A DNA stretch of 64,000 bases from Ectothiorhodospira shaposhnikovii (GCF_016584105.1 NZ_NRSM01000004.1:110688-174687); one strand, 5' to 3'. Numbered from the stretch's first letter, positions 57,001-63,834 are shown. Made by a program: numbers and translations. Notes: generated from the sequence alone by a model not told the origin.

Positions 57001-59600
57001 TCGATCATGGAGGGCAACAGGGCGGGCACGACCACCAGCGCCAGCATCAGCAGGCTCCAGAACCAGATCGGACCGGCACCCAGCAGCCAGCCCCCCAGCA
57101 ACAGGATCAGCAAGGCCGGGGGCACCAGGCTGCGGCGCAGGTTGTCGAACAACTTCCAGCGGGAAAGGGCCGACAAGGGATTCGGCACCTGCAACGGCGT
57201 ACGCCCCCGGGAGGCCGGCACGCGCGGCAGCAGCCAGCCCACCAGTTGCCAATCACCCCGTATCCAGCGGTGGCGACGACTGGCCTCCGCAGTATACGTG
57301 GCCGGATGCGATTCCAGCAGATCCACATCCGTCACCAGCGCCGACCGGGCGTAACCCCCTTCCAGCAGATCGTGACTCAGGATCAGGTTTTCCGGCAAGC
57401 GACCATCAATGGCCCGGCGAAAGGCATCCACGTCATAGATACCCTTGCCGACGAAGGATCCCTCGCCAAACAGATCCTGGTACACATCGGAGACCTCCCG
57501 TGTGTAGGGGTCCATGCCCGGCTCACCCGCGAATAATCCGGAAAAGCGCGACTGGTGGGCACTGCTCAGGCTGATGGAAGTACGGGGTTGCAGGATGCCG
57601 TGACCTTCGACGATGCGCCCCCGGTCCGGATCAAAAACCGGACGGTTGAGTGGATGCGCCAGGTTACCCGCCAATTGACGCGCCGCATCCCGCGGCAGCT
57701 GGGTATCGGTGTCCAGGGTAATGACGAAACGGATGGTGGTCAGCAGACGGGTATCCCCGACGATCTCCGAGAAGGCGGTGGTCCCCTCCCCTCTGAGGCG
57801 GGCGTTGAACTGCTCCAGCTTGCCTCGCTTGCGCTCGTAGCCCATCCACACCCGTTCGAACGGATTCCACACCCGAGGCCGATGAAACAGATAAAAGATG
57901 CCGGGTCGATCTTCCCGATACTTGAGATTGAGTCGTTCCACCGCCGTGCGTGCCTGCTCAAGCAGGGCCGTGTCCCGAGGCAGCGCTTCCTGGGGGGCAT
58001 CCGGAAAATCCGTCAACAAGGCAAAGAACAGATTGGGGTCCCGATTACCCAGATAGCGGATCTCCAGCGCCTCCAGCAGGTGATCGATATCCTCGGGGCC
58101 GGTCAGCAGCGTAGGCACGACCACCATGGTGCGCCGATCCTCCGGAATCCCGCTGGAAAAATCCATCCGTGGCAGGGCCTTGGGCGACAAGAGCAACGTG
58201 ACCAACAGATTGACCAGTGAGACGGCCGGCGCCGAGACGGCAATCAGTAACGGCAGTGCCAGATACCAGGTCCAGGCGGTATCCGGATTGAATCCGTCCA
58301 GAAGCAGCAGCACGCCCCCTGCCGCAAGCAGCGTGAGCAAAGTCACCGTCCCCAGATACAAGGGTAGGCAGGCCGGTCGACAACGGCGTCCGAGCCGGGA
58401 TGTCCAGGGCATCCGGCAGCCCACCGCCCGCTCCAGCGCCGGTCGTCCCCGGTCGATCAGGTAGTACCCTACATGGGCACTGCGATCCTCTTCTCCGCGC
58501 TGGGCCGCAGCGGCACGGGCAAGCTCGATCGCCGCCCGGGCCACATCCGGCTCCGGGCAAACAGCCTCCCGGGCCACGCCCTCCACCACGTGCCGGTAGC
58601 GATCTCGCGTGGCAAAGTCCTGGCCGGCATGCATGCCCACGGGGTCATCCCGCAGGATCCGCTCGACCACGCTCAGAGACTCGACATAATCCTTCCAGTC
58701 CATGCTGCCGATAAAACGCAGGCTGCCGATGCTGTTAGCCATGGAGATCTGGTTGGCCGCGGCCGTGCGTCCGGCCACTTCCGACAACTGCTCGGCCGTC
58801 ACGCCCTGTTCCAGCAGCTTGTGCTCCACCCAGGTCCGGATAAAGGCCAGGGCCGGACCCTGGGTCTGGAGGACGGCGTAAAATGCTTCCACGAACGGGG
58901 CCGTCAGCGGCACGTCCGCCCGGGCGAACTCGGCCAGCAACTGAATCAGCTGTTTGGGTTCCTGCTCGGCCGTCACCAGCATGCGATCCGCCCAGGCGAG
59001 GGCCGCGTCACGCTCCTGGCGACGCCGTGCAATACTGACCCCGACCCGGCGCAGGTTTTCCAGCAAGGCTAGCTGCAGCATGATCGGAAAGGCCCACAAT
59101 TCGCCGATCTTGAGGGGTGCAACGGACTGATAGGCGGCGATGAACTGGGTGGCATTGTCGCCGTCCACACGGCCATCCATATGGGAAATCAGCGCCAGTG
59201 CCAGATCATGGACGCGGGGAAAACCAGCCGATGGGCCATCGGCCAGTCGCGGCAACTGCCGGCTGTATCCGCGCGGCAGGTGTCGGCGTACCTGGCTGAT
59301 CTGCTGCTCGATCAGATAGAAATTATCCAGCAGCCAGGCCTCTGCCGGTGTGACCCGCTGACCCGGCGAAGCGGCCGCCGTGACCACATCGTAGGCCGTC
59401 AGCAGGCGCCGAGCATTGTCCGCCAGCCTGGGCAACAACCGGTCGGGGCCGGGACGGGAAGAGAGGTGATGTCGCTGTGCCAGCAAGGCCCCGTGGCGCT
59501 TGAGCTGCTCAAGACTGAACAGCTCCGCGCGCAGCAGCTCGCCATCACCGGCATCGATGGATGGATACCGCCGCCCCTTCGACCATGGGAAACCGCTCAC
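51030..59600 (-). CDS. Cyclic beta-1,2-glucan synthase-like protein (GT84-GH94 type, NdvB/Cgs-like)
   Basis: This 2856-residue membrane protein is of the NdvB/Cgs kind that makes and cyclises beta-1,2-glucan. It has an N-terminal helical part (about 1-400), membrane helices (about 408-475), a GT84 glycosyltransferase domain with the metal-binding D630-T-D632 and RHRWIRGDWQ, and further helices (about 830-960). A glucoamylase-like region (about 1040-1500) follows, then two GH94-related regions; the C-terminal one keeps the catalytic-type GDWNDGMN with D2532. The start is a GTG at 59600 overlapping the BON gene stop. Product identity is inferred. Confidence 0.9.
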   Translation of the reverse strand: MSGFPWSKGRRYPSIDAGDGELLRAELFSLEQLKRHGALLAQRHHLSSRPGPDRLLPRLADNARRLLTAYDVVTAAASPGQRVTPAEAWLLDNFYLIEQQISQVRRHLPRGYSRQLPRLADGPSAGFPRVHDLALALISHMDGRVDGDNATQFIAAYQSVAPLKIGELWAFPIMLQLALLENLRRVGVSIARRRQERDAALAWADRMLVTAEQEPKQLIQLLAEFARADVPLTAPFVEAFYAVLQTQGPALAFIRTWVEHKLLEQGVTAEQLSEVAGRTAAANQISMANSIGSLRFIGSMDWKDYVESLSVVERILRDDPVGMHAGQDFATRDRYRHVVEGVAREAVCPEPDVARAAIELARAAAAQRGEEDRSAHVGYYLIDRGRPALERAVGCRMPWTSRLGRRCRPACLPLYLGTVTLLTLLAAGGVLLLLDGFNPDTAWTWYLALPLLIAVSAPAVSLVNLLVTLLLSPKALPRMDFSSGIPEDRRTMVVVPTLLTGPEDIDHLLEALEIRYLGNRDPNLFFALLTDFPDAPQEALPRDTALLEQARTAVERLNLKYREDRPGIFYLFHRPRVWNPFERVWMGYERKRGKLEQFNARLRGEGTTAFSEIVGDTRLLTTIRFVITLDTDTQLPRDAARQLAGNLAHPLNRPVFDPDRGRIVEGHGILQPRTSISLSSAHQSRFSGLFAGEPGMDPYTREVSDVYQDLFGEGSFVGKGIYDVDAFRRAIDGRLPENLILSHDLLEGGYARSALVTDVDLLESHPATYTAEASRRHRWIRGDWQLVGWLLPRVPASRGRTPLQVPNPLSALSRWKLFDNLRRSLVPPALLILLLGGWLLGAGPIWFWSLLMLALVVVPALLPSMIDLWRRPRDRDRRVHLTLTGRAAVRPLLQALLSLVFLPYDARICLGAIACSWGRMLFTRRGLLLWHLPSYARRNACRTPTDFLREMWIAPVLALSTGVALAWTSGDAWATQGMFAAPFLLPWLVSPGIAWWISRPPGDRIPRLSAAQEVFLRRAARRTWRYFADFVGPEDHWLPPDNFQEIPAPMVASRTSPTNIGMALLSDLAAHDFGYVTTGECLVRIDRTVSTMERLERYRGHFYNWYDTRTLEPLQPRYVSSVDSGNLAGALLTLQAGLAELKHQPVPSSRALQGLLDTLGVLAEQRPLSPPPPLTALERRVQGMRDADLSIPDLIKALEDIQQAGGAAAAWSAAGMPSDDAASAYWVQAFDRQVAALRDELVHASPAGGSVATDCPSRAQHDIIDDLIRRCRDLASMDFEFLHDAPSGLLAIGYDVGERRRDQACYDLLASEARLASFLLIAQGQLPQKHWFALGRLLTSHGGDVSLISWSGSMFEYLMPQLIMPSFGNTLLAQTCKAAVSRQIEYGRQRAVPWGISESCYNVTDMSQVYQYRAFGVPGLGFKRGLGEDLVIAPYATALALTVLPEAACRNLERMAATGFIGGYGFYEAVDYTPSRVPRGKPWFVVRSFMAHHQGMSLLAFAHVLLGQPMQRRFMADPEVRATELLLQERVPRQGATLHPHAAEVTASAQPPDAEFGSIMRVFRETTTQIPEVHLLSNGRYHVMATHAGGGYSRRHGLAVTRWREDATTDAWGTFIYLRDRDSGKYWSSAHQPTLRRADHYEAIFVQARAEYRRRDQAIDAHTEICVSPEDDVEIRRVILTNQSSRPRHIELTSYAEVVLAPLAADLAHRAFSNLFVQTEILPDHQAILCTRRRRTPDEQVPWMFHLMAAPGAVVDAPSFETDRARFIGRGRTPVNPVALDGHPPPWRLSNTAGAVLDPIVAIRRTVTLAPDESGSVQIITGVADTREAALALLEKYCDRHFVERAFEMAWFQSQEVLRVLNATEVDAQVYGRLANSVVFGNALRRAAPGVIARNQLGQSGLWRFAISGDLPIVLLHIGDIHRIDRVKQVLQAHAYWRMKGLIADLVILNEDFSGYRAVLHDRIMGLIHSGPEAQMLDKPGGVFLRRAEELSEDERVLLQTVARIVFSDTADTLIKPVERRISGGRRSDRLEPVRPVMTEPPSTPVPRKLIFNNGLGGFTPDGREYVITLAPGQQTPAPWVNVIAGPHIGTVVSEAGSAYTWVDNAHEFRLTHWHNDPLSDASGEAFYIRDEETGAFWSPTPLPARGRNGYVCRHGFGYSVFEYQESGIVSELTTYVALDAPVKCVVIKLHNHSRRTRGLSLTGYWELVLGEWRHANLMHIVTETEPHTGALLARNAYGRECAHRLVFAHVSERDRSISGGRTEFIGRNGSMAKPAAMRRKRLSGRTGAGLDPCAAVQGRVELEAGQSAEVVFLFGAATSVDEVGEFIHRFGGRAGAHQALEGVWEYWNHTLGAVQVDTPDPALNVLANGWLVYQTLSSRLWARSGYYQSGGAYGFRDQLQDVMALIHTTPELARVQLIRCAGRQFLKGDVQHWWHPPGGQGVRTHFSDDYLWLPYVTCHYVAATGDTGVLDEPVHFLEGRELNSDEEACYNQPQRSPEVAGLYEHCVRALRHGLRFGTHQLPLMGCGDWNDGMNRVGHEGRGESVWLAWFLFDVLQQFADLARGRNDGEFAEFCHDQAEQLRGHIEASAWDGAWYRRAWFDDGTPLGSAVNDECRIDAISQSWAILSGAGDPRRAREAMDAVDRHLVSRDDGLIRLLDPPFDRSALEPGYIKGYVPGVRENGGQYTHAAIWTTMAFARMGDRRRAWECYALLNPVNHGDTPAAVARYKVEPYVMSADVYGAPPHTGRGGWTWYTGAAGWMYRLTLETLLGLQLRGDHLRIAPCIPDDWNAYTIHYRYRETLYHIKVSGTTGASRRVIRVSLDGTEIPDAAAFEAGWGRIPLVDDRRTHQVEVDLG

Positions 59601-59911
59601 TTGACGCGCATGTCGTTCTTCACATCCTTCACGCCGCCGACGCCTCGGGCCACCTCCATCGCCCGGTTGATCTCGGCCCTTGAACTCACAAAGCCGCTGA
59701 GCTGGACCACGCCGTCATAGGTCTCGACACTGATTTCGTTCACCCGCAGATCGGGGTTATTGAGTATCGCCGCCTTGACCTTGGTGGTGATCACGGCATC
59801 GTCGATGTACTCCCCTGCCGACTGCTGCTTGGAGGGGGCCGCGCAGCTCACCACCGCCACCAGCGCGAAGGCCATGAAAAATGCGGCGCAATACCTTAAC
59901 CATGGATTCAT
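59597..59911 (-). CDS. BON-domain lipoprotein
   Basis: This 104-residue OsmY-like protein has a lipoprotein signal with the lipobox VVSC at about residue 23 and one BON domain: DDAVITTKVKAAILNNPDLRV, VETYDGVVQLSGFVSSRAEI and VGGVKDVKNDM. BON proteins bind membranes in envelope and osmotic stress. Its TGA overlaps the glucan synthase GTG, so the two are coupled; osmoprotective glucan and OsmY-like functions fit together. A degenerate copy of part of this gene lies at 63097-63160. Confidence 0.9.
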   Translation of the reverse strand: MNPWLRYCAAFFMAFALVAVVSCAAPSKQQSAGEYIDDAVITTKVKAAILNNPDLRVNEISVETYDGVVQLSGFVSSRAEINRAMEVARGVGGVKDVKNDMRVK

Positions 59912-60080
59912 GATGACAACTCCAGAAGATGTATGAAAGCAGGTCTGCACCTGCAATTTATTCATCCTATGCGCTACCGCACACAGGGCGGACCTAAAAC
60001 AGGGCGAACCCTAATCAGTCGGCAGGCCGGAGATACCGCTTCCGACCTACCGATCTCAAACATCCGCCGACCAAGATGAA

Positions 60081-60272
60081 CTAGCGTGAGTCCCCATCCA
60101 TATCCTCCTTCAGATCCTCCTTCAGATCTCCGTAGTCGGCCTGAACCTTACCGGCGGCCTGCTGAATTTTCCCTTTGCCTTCCAGCTTCTCATTACCGAC
60201 TATCCGACCGGTGACCTCCTTGACCTTGCCTGTTACCTCTTTCGCACGTCCCTTAACCTGATCTTTGTTCAT
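60081..60272 (-). CDS. CsbD-family stress protein (copy A)
   Basis: This 63-residue, highly charged protein has the CsbD pattern NKDQVKGRAKEVTGKVKEVTG followed by GKGKIQQAAGKVQADYGDLK. The start is the ATG at 60272; the open frame extends 132 nt upstream, but that part is a broken PRC-barrel start. CsbD proteins are induced under general stress, with unknown biochemical function. It is very similar to the copy at 63228-63407 and has a longer acidic tail (EDLKEDMDGDSR). Confidence 0.9.
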   Translation of the reverse strand: MNKDQVKGRAKEVTGKVKEVTGRIVGNEKLEGKGKIQQAAGKVQADYGDLKEDLKEDMDGDSR

Positions 60273-60317
60273 GACACTCTCCCGCAGACATACATTGGAT
60301 TCACTTTTTCCTTTCCG

Positions 60318-60404
60318 GTCACCAGTGTGGCTACTACTCAGCAGAGGCTCGGCGACCTGAACGTATGTGACGCTGCGTGCGCCACCATGCGTTCTGATGT
60401 TCAT
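60318..60404 (-). pseudogene. Truncated 5' end of a PRC-barrel gene
   Basis: The codons from the ATG at 60404 read MNIRTHGGARSVTYVQVAEP and then LLSSSHT, closely matching the start of the intact PRC-barrel gene at 63834 (MNVRTHGGASSATYTQAAPT, LLLSTHT). The similarity ends there and the frame runs straight into CsbD copy A. The AAGGAG site and about 50 bp upstream are also similar (both contain an ATCATCCATC block). The rest of the PRC-barrel gene has been deleted. Whether the short peptide or a fusion with CsbD is made is unknown. Confidence 0.85.
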
Positions 60405-60542
60405 GCTCTGGACTCCTTAACGGTGACCGTGTGAGGCGCCGGATCATCCATCAGGATCATTCAGTCGCCATGGTCCAGAGTAAACACATAACCACCCAAA
60501 CTCTGTTCGCTGGCGAACAGACCTGAATCCATGGCGAGCCTC

Positions 60543-60577
60543 AAAAAAAACGGCAGGGACAGTCATCGCCCCTACCG
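60543..60577 (-). terminator. Intrinsic terminator of the PRC-barrel gene
   Basis: On the minus strand CGGTAGGG and CCCTGCCG form an 8-bp stem (one G-T pair) with an 11-nt loop, followed directly by eight T residues. It lies 54 bp after the stop of the gene at 60631-61050. Confidence 0.88.
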
Positions 60578-60630
60578 CCTGAGAGCCACCCCAGAGAAAT
60601 GCGGGGCAACTCAAATTACCGCTGTTTCGA

Positions 60631-61050
60631 TCAGTACCGACTACTGGCCTCCTTCCTGAATTCCGGGGCATCCTTCAACGTATCCTCGGTTGAATTGACG
60701 CTGAATTCGTACCCGTCGCCCCGCTTGCTCTTACTGTGTTCGACCGAATCCCAGGAAATCGCGACTTCTTTTGTGCCCATACCCAATATGCCACCCACCT
60801 CGACAACCACGGCCAAGATCTGACCGTCCTCATTGATCAGCAGATCACCGACAGTACCAATTTTCGCATCATCCACTCGCGACTTCAGGTCGCTGCCGAT
60901 CAACTCATCCGCACGGAACGAATTCGCGGGCGGACTCGAAAGATAGGTTCCATGGGCCATGGGCCGCTCTTCAGCCAATGCGGAACCGATGCCGAGTGTA
61001 AGCGCAGGGACCACCAATGCTGAGGCTATGAGTGCATGCAGTTTATTCAT
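60631..61050 (-). CDS. Exported PRC-barrel protein (copy A)
   Basis: This 139-residue protein has a Sec signal (residues 1-26, ending ALA) and a PRC-barrel domain: ANSFRADELIGSDLKSRVDD followed by AKIGTVGDLLINEDGQILAVVVEVGGILGMGTKEVAISWDSVE. PRC-barrels are small beta folds in RNA and envelope proteins, and exported ones are common in alpha- and gammaproteobacteria. The function here is unknown. A diverged copy lies on the other strand at 62739-63128. It is followed by an intrinsic terminator. Confidence 0.88.
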   Translation of the reverse strand: MNKLHALIASALVVPALTLGIGSALAEERPMAHGTYLSSPPANSFRADELIGSDLKSRVDDAKIGTVGDLLINEDGQILAVVVEVGGILGMGTKEVAISWDSVEHSKSKRGDGYEFSVNSTEDTLKDAPEFRKEASSRY

Positions 61051-61259
61051 CAGGTCTCTCCTGTGAATTACGACCGGCGAGATTACCGATCAGGACTCTC
61101 ACCCTAGGCCCTTAGATGGTCGATGTCTGTTGGATACCGCACATGGATCGCGGTCACCTTCATGGGCGCCCACATCCTTTCTTTCGATGGCGTCGTCAAC
61201 GCTCTCACCGGCCCCATGGCCGATCACGCCATCCACATGGATGGCATAGGGATGGCAAA

Positions 61260-61679
61260 ATGCCTGGGAAGACACTGGATACCCGCCGCAAGGGGGCCGA
61301 CAGCGAAAAGATCACAATCAACCTGGGATATGTGGATCTGGGCCAGGTCGACCTGCTGGTACAGGAAGGGTTCTACTCCAACCGAACCGATTTCATCCGT
61401 ACCGCGATCTGCAATCAGCTCGACCGTCACGACGAGGCGGTACGGCAATCCATCGTCAGGCACCGGCTCGAACTCGGGTTGCGCCGCTATCACCGGGCCG
61501 AACTCGAGGCGGCAGTCGCAGCCCATCAGGTGCTGCACATCCAGGTGCTCGGGCTTGCGATCATTGACGCCGATGCCTCCCCGGAACTTGCACGGGCAGC
61601 CATCGGATCGCTCCACGTACTCGGAGCGCTGCAGGCCGGTCCCGCCGTGAAGGCCGCCTTGGCGGATCGGATCCACTGA
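61260..61679 (+). CDS. CopG/ribbon-helix-helix-like regulator
   Basis: This 139-residue protein has a ribbon-helix-helix start: SEKITINLGYVDLGQVDLLV, then NRTDFIRTAICNQLDRH, where the beta strand and two helices make the DNA-binding dimer. After it comes a C-terminal domain ending HVLGALQAGPAVKAALADRI. I recognise this protein from genomes where it lies next to PHB-depolymerase-type esterases. The ATG at 61260 has an AGGG element upstream; longer open frames to 61116 look non-coding. The partner gene downstream is broken here (see 61741-61840). Confidence 0.8.
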   Translation: MPGKTLDTRRKGADSEKITINLGYVDLGQVDLLVQEGFYSNRTDFIRTAICNQLDRHDEAVRQSIVRHRLELGLRRYHRAELEAAVAAHQVLHIQVLGLAIIDADASPELARAAIGSLHVLGALQAGPAVKAALADRIH

Positions 61680-62116
61680 TACCGCACACTTCCCCCTGTT
61701 ACCGCTCTGCATTACGCCGGCACACCCTTGGAGTTGCCGCATGAATGCGCATCGAATGCCCAGGTCATGGCCGAGGTGTGACCCGCCTCACCCGCGCCGG
61801 TCGGCTCAAGGAAGCGACGGCACTGCTGCTGCGCGCCCACGGTCGGCCGCACCTCGGCACCGAAAACACTGCACGATCACAACCGGGAGGTGACGGAATC
61901 ACCTTCAGCTATACCCGCGTTATCCCATGTCTCTGCTCAACCATCCCCTTCCACGATAAGGGAAAGATTCAACGCCAGCAACGATACACGGAGGTTAAGT
62001 TAGGTAACGCACAGACCCGATCGCGGGCTTCAACTACCTTGGAAACCTCATCCTGCATCTACATGCGTTAATAGCAAGAGGCAGAATCCAAAAAATCATC
62101 ATCTGGAGACCGGCTC
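61680..62116. other. Gap containing the esterase remnant
   Basis: The 437 bp between the CopG-like regulator and the CsbD-like gene hold the remnant at 61741-61840; I see nothing else that supports a gene or RNA there. An unbroken frame of about 100 codons beginning at 61745 is only the read-through of that remnant in the wrong frame at its start. Confidence 0.5.
61741..61840 (+). pseudogene. Frameshifted start of a PHB-depolymerase-like esterase
   Basis: The ATG at 61741 has a GGAG site and begins MNA. A shifted frame then reads SNAQVMAEV, and after another shift TRLTRAGRLKEATALLLRA. The last piece matches the typical N-terminal block of PHB-depolymerase-family esterases as I know it (a TRLTRAGRL...EATA helix). 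At least two frame changes are needed to join the pieces, and no esterase catalytic region follows. The context beside a CopG-like regulator supports the reading. Family assignment is from memory. Confidence 0.5.
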
Positions 62117-62296
62117 ATGCACAAGAATCAGGATAAAGGTAGTGCGAACAAGGGAAAGGGTAAGACCAAGGAGGTTGCCGGCAAAGTGACCGATATCGAA
62201 AACACGGAGCGAAAAAGCAAATCCGATAATAATGGCGGCAAGAATGGGACCGTGTTGGCAAAGATCAGTTGCGACGCCAAAAATGAAACGAAATAA
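62117..62296 (+). CDS. Small CsbD-like protein
   Basis: This 59-residue, Lys-rich protein begins MHKNQDKGSANKGKGKTKEV, close to the CsbD N-terminal pattern. Its C-terminal half (after VTDIE) does not match the GKIQxAAGKVQAxYGDLK block, so it is either a diverged member or one altered by a frame change. GGAG lies 8 nt before the ATG. It is the first of three plus-strand small genes in the stress island. Confidence 0.55.
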   Translation: MHKNQDKGSANKGKGKTKEVAGKVTDIENTERKSKSDNNGGKNGTVLAKISCDAKNETK

Positions 62297-62434
62297 AACC
62301 CATATGGACCAACCGTACCGACGAGGTCATGTGTCACTGCCAAAAAGGCAAAGATGGACAATGCCGTATTTACTCCAGAACAACGTCCTTGAACAACGAA
62401 ATATTGATCCCCCATCAATCGGAAGGAGATAGAA

Positions 62435-62650
62435 ATGGCAAATAACAGAATTCTGGCTCTTGCATTGCTTGTTGTAGGTCTGATCCTGCTTTTCTTTGGG
62501 TTTCAGTCATCCCAAGGCCTGGACGATCAGGTGACAGAGGCCGTTACTGGCCGATTCACTGACTCCACCATCTGGTTCCTGATCCTTGGCGCGGTTTCTG
62601 TGGTCGCCGGTGCTGGAATGCTGCTGTTCGGTAAATCCGTAAGCAACTGA
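62435..62650 (+). CDS. DUF3185-family small membrane protein
   Basis: This 71-residue protein has two transmembrane helices (about 5-22 and 46-66). They are joined by the conserved-looking FQSSQGLDDQVTEAVTGRFTD and STIWFLILGAV, which matches the DUF3185 family often found with CsbD and BON stress genes. GGAG precedes the ATG. Function unknown. Confidence 0.85.
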   Translation: MANNRILALALLVVGLILLFFGFQSSQGLDDQVTEAVTGRFTDSTIWFLILGAVSVVAGAGMLLFGKSVSN

Positions 62651-62738
62651 CATAGGAATTCGCTATGCCCCACGACATGGATGTCGGTTCACTTCCCATG
62701 GAAGTTTCACCGGCCGCAACCTGATAAGGAGAGATCTC

Positions 62739-63128
62739 ATGAAGAAACTGCATGCGCTCGCAGTCTGTGCATTACTGACCCATGCAACCACACTGGGCAT
62801 CGGTTCTGCATTGGCCCAAGCGCAACCCTCTGCCCATGGAATCTGCCTTTCGAGCCAACCCGCGAATTCGTTCCATCCGAACACACTGATCGTCAGCGAC
62901 CTGCTGATCGATGAGGATGGCCAGATCGTGGCCGTGATCGTAAAGGTGGGCGGCTTCTTGGGCATGGACGCAAAGGAAGTTGCCATTTTCCTGGATTCGG
63001 TTGAACCCAGCTTGAACGAGAAAGATAAAGGGTACGACTTCGGCATCCGCTCGACCGAGGATACGTTGAGGGAGGCCCCGGAATTAACCGATGTGGATTC
63101 TCGGCCCTTGAGCTCACAAAGCCGCTGA
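62739..63128 (+). CDS. Exported PRC-barrel protein (copy B), altered
   Basis: This 129-residue paralogue of the protein at 60631-61050 has a signal peptide (ending ALA at about 26). Compared with copy A it lacks about 14 residues inside the barrel: copy A reads IGSDLKSRVDDAKIGTVGDL, while here IVSDL runs directly into LIDEDGQ. Its last residues (SRPLSSQSR) come from reading through a remnant of the BON gene on the other strand. A good AAGGAG site precedes the ATG. The barrel probably cannot fold normally, so this may be a decaying gene. Confidence 0.75.
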   Translation: MKKLHALAVCALLTHATTLGIGSALAQAQPSAHGICLSSQPANSFHPNTLIVSDLLIDEDGQIVAVIVKVGGFLGMDAKEVAIFLDSVEPSLNEKDKGYDFGIRSTEDTLREAPELTDVDSRPLSSQSR

Positions 63129-63160
63129 GCCGGACCGCCCACCCCGTCACACGGAGTCTC
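63097..63160 (-). pseudogene. Remnant of a BON-domain gene
   Basis: The minus strand reads VRLSGFVSSRAEN here, matching VVQLSGFVSSRAEIN of the intact BON lipoprotein at 59597-59911, and the DNA of that core is nearly identical (for example AGCTCACAAAGCCGCTGAG against AACTCACAAAGCCGCTGAG). The rest of the BON gene is absent. It lies upstream, with respect to the other copy's order, of CsbD copy B, so the module order is the same as in copy A. Confidence 0.85.
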
Positions 63161-63227
63161 AACCGTCGAGCGGCCGGAGATGTCATTTCCAGCCGCCCGA
63201 CTCCAGGCATCCGCAAAACACCTCGGA

Positions 63228-63407
63228 CTAGCGGTTACCCTTCTTGAGATCCTCCTTCAAATCGCCGTAGCCGGCCTGCACCTTACCGGTACCTTTCTGG
63301 ATTTTCCCTTTATTTTCCAACTCATCATTACCGACCGCCCGACCGGTGACTTCCTTGACCTTGCCCGTTGTTTCCTTGGCACGGCCCTCAACCTGATCTT
63401 TGTTCAT
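63228..63407 (-). CDS. CsbD-family stress protein (copy B)
   Basis: This 59-residue protein has the CsbD pattern NKDQVEGRAKETTGKVKEVTG, then NKGKIQKGTGKVQAGYGDLK, and ends EDLKKGNR. It is very similar to copy A at 60081-60272, which confirms the duplication. The ATG at 63407 is the conserved start; the longer frame is not CsbD-like. It is 28 bp downstream of the PRC-barrel gene on the same strand. Confidence 0.9.
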   Translation of the reverse strand: MNKDQVEGRAKETTGKVKEVTGRAVGNDELENKGKIQKGTGKVQAGYGDLKEDLKKGNR

Positions 63408-63435
63408 GACACACTCCCACGGATAATCACGTGAC

Positions 63436-63834
63436 TCATTCACCAAGGCCGAAGTGGCTCTTGACCTTTCTCGCCCAAGTCTCATCCGCCATATTCGGCC
63501 AATCATCCTTTTCAAAACCGGGGGCCGATTTAAACTGTTCCACATCCACATCAAGGACAAAATTCTTCGCCCGGATATCCAGCGACAGGGCCTCCCATGG
63601 CACGGCGTACAGCTTGTCGCCTATACCGAGAAAACCACCGGCGGAAATGACCGCATAATTGATGCTGCCGCTAGCGGTATTCATCATGAAATCCTTGATA
63701 GTACCGAGCTTTTCTTCCTTTACAGTCACAACTTCACTACCGATCAGCGTGTGGGTACTCAACAAAAGTTCATCGGTGGGAGCGGCCTGAGTGTATGTAG
63801 CGCTGCTTGCGCCACCATGCGTTCTGACATTCAT
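63436..63834 (-). CDS. PRC-barrel protein, intact cytoplasmic form
   Basis: This 132-residue protein begins MNVRTHGGASSATYTQAAPT and contains a PRC-barrel domain: STHTLIGSEVVTVKEEKLGT, then IKDFMMNTASGSINYAVISAGGFLGIGDKLYAVPWEAL. It has no signal peptide. The start has a CAGGAG site 8 nt upstream. It is the intact relative of the truncated copy at 60318-60404. Proteins of this kind are often near CsbD and BON genes. Confidence 0.85.
   Translation of the reverse strand: MNVRTHGGASSATYTQAAPTDELLLSTHTLIGSEVVTVKEEKLGTIKDFMMNTASGSINYAVISAGGFLGIGDKLYAVPWEALSLDIRAKNFVLDVDVEQFKSAPGFEKDDWPNMADETWARKVKSHFGLGE

Larger units (their letters stand above)
60273..60630. other. Gap between CsbD copy A and PRC-barrel copy A
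   Basis: The 358 bp hold a truncated PRC-barrel start (60318-60404), its ribosome-binding site and flanking DNA resembling the sequence upstream of 63834, and the terminator of the next gene (60543-60577). I see no intact gene in it. Confidence 0.6.

Noticed and set aside
61116..61259. Open frame upstream of and running into the CopG-like gene
   Set aside because: The sequence before 61260 is His/Arg-rich and not family-like; the second overlapping frame from 61123 also has no similarity I recognise.
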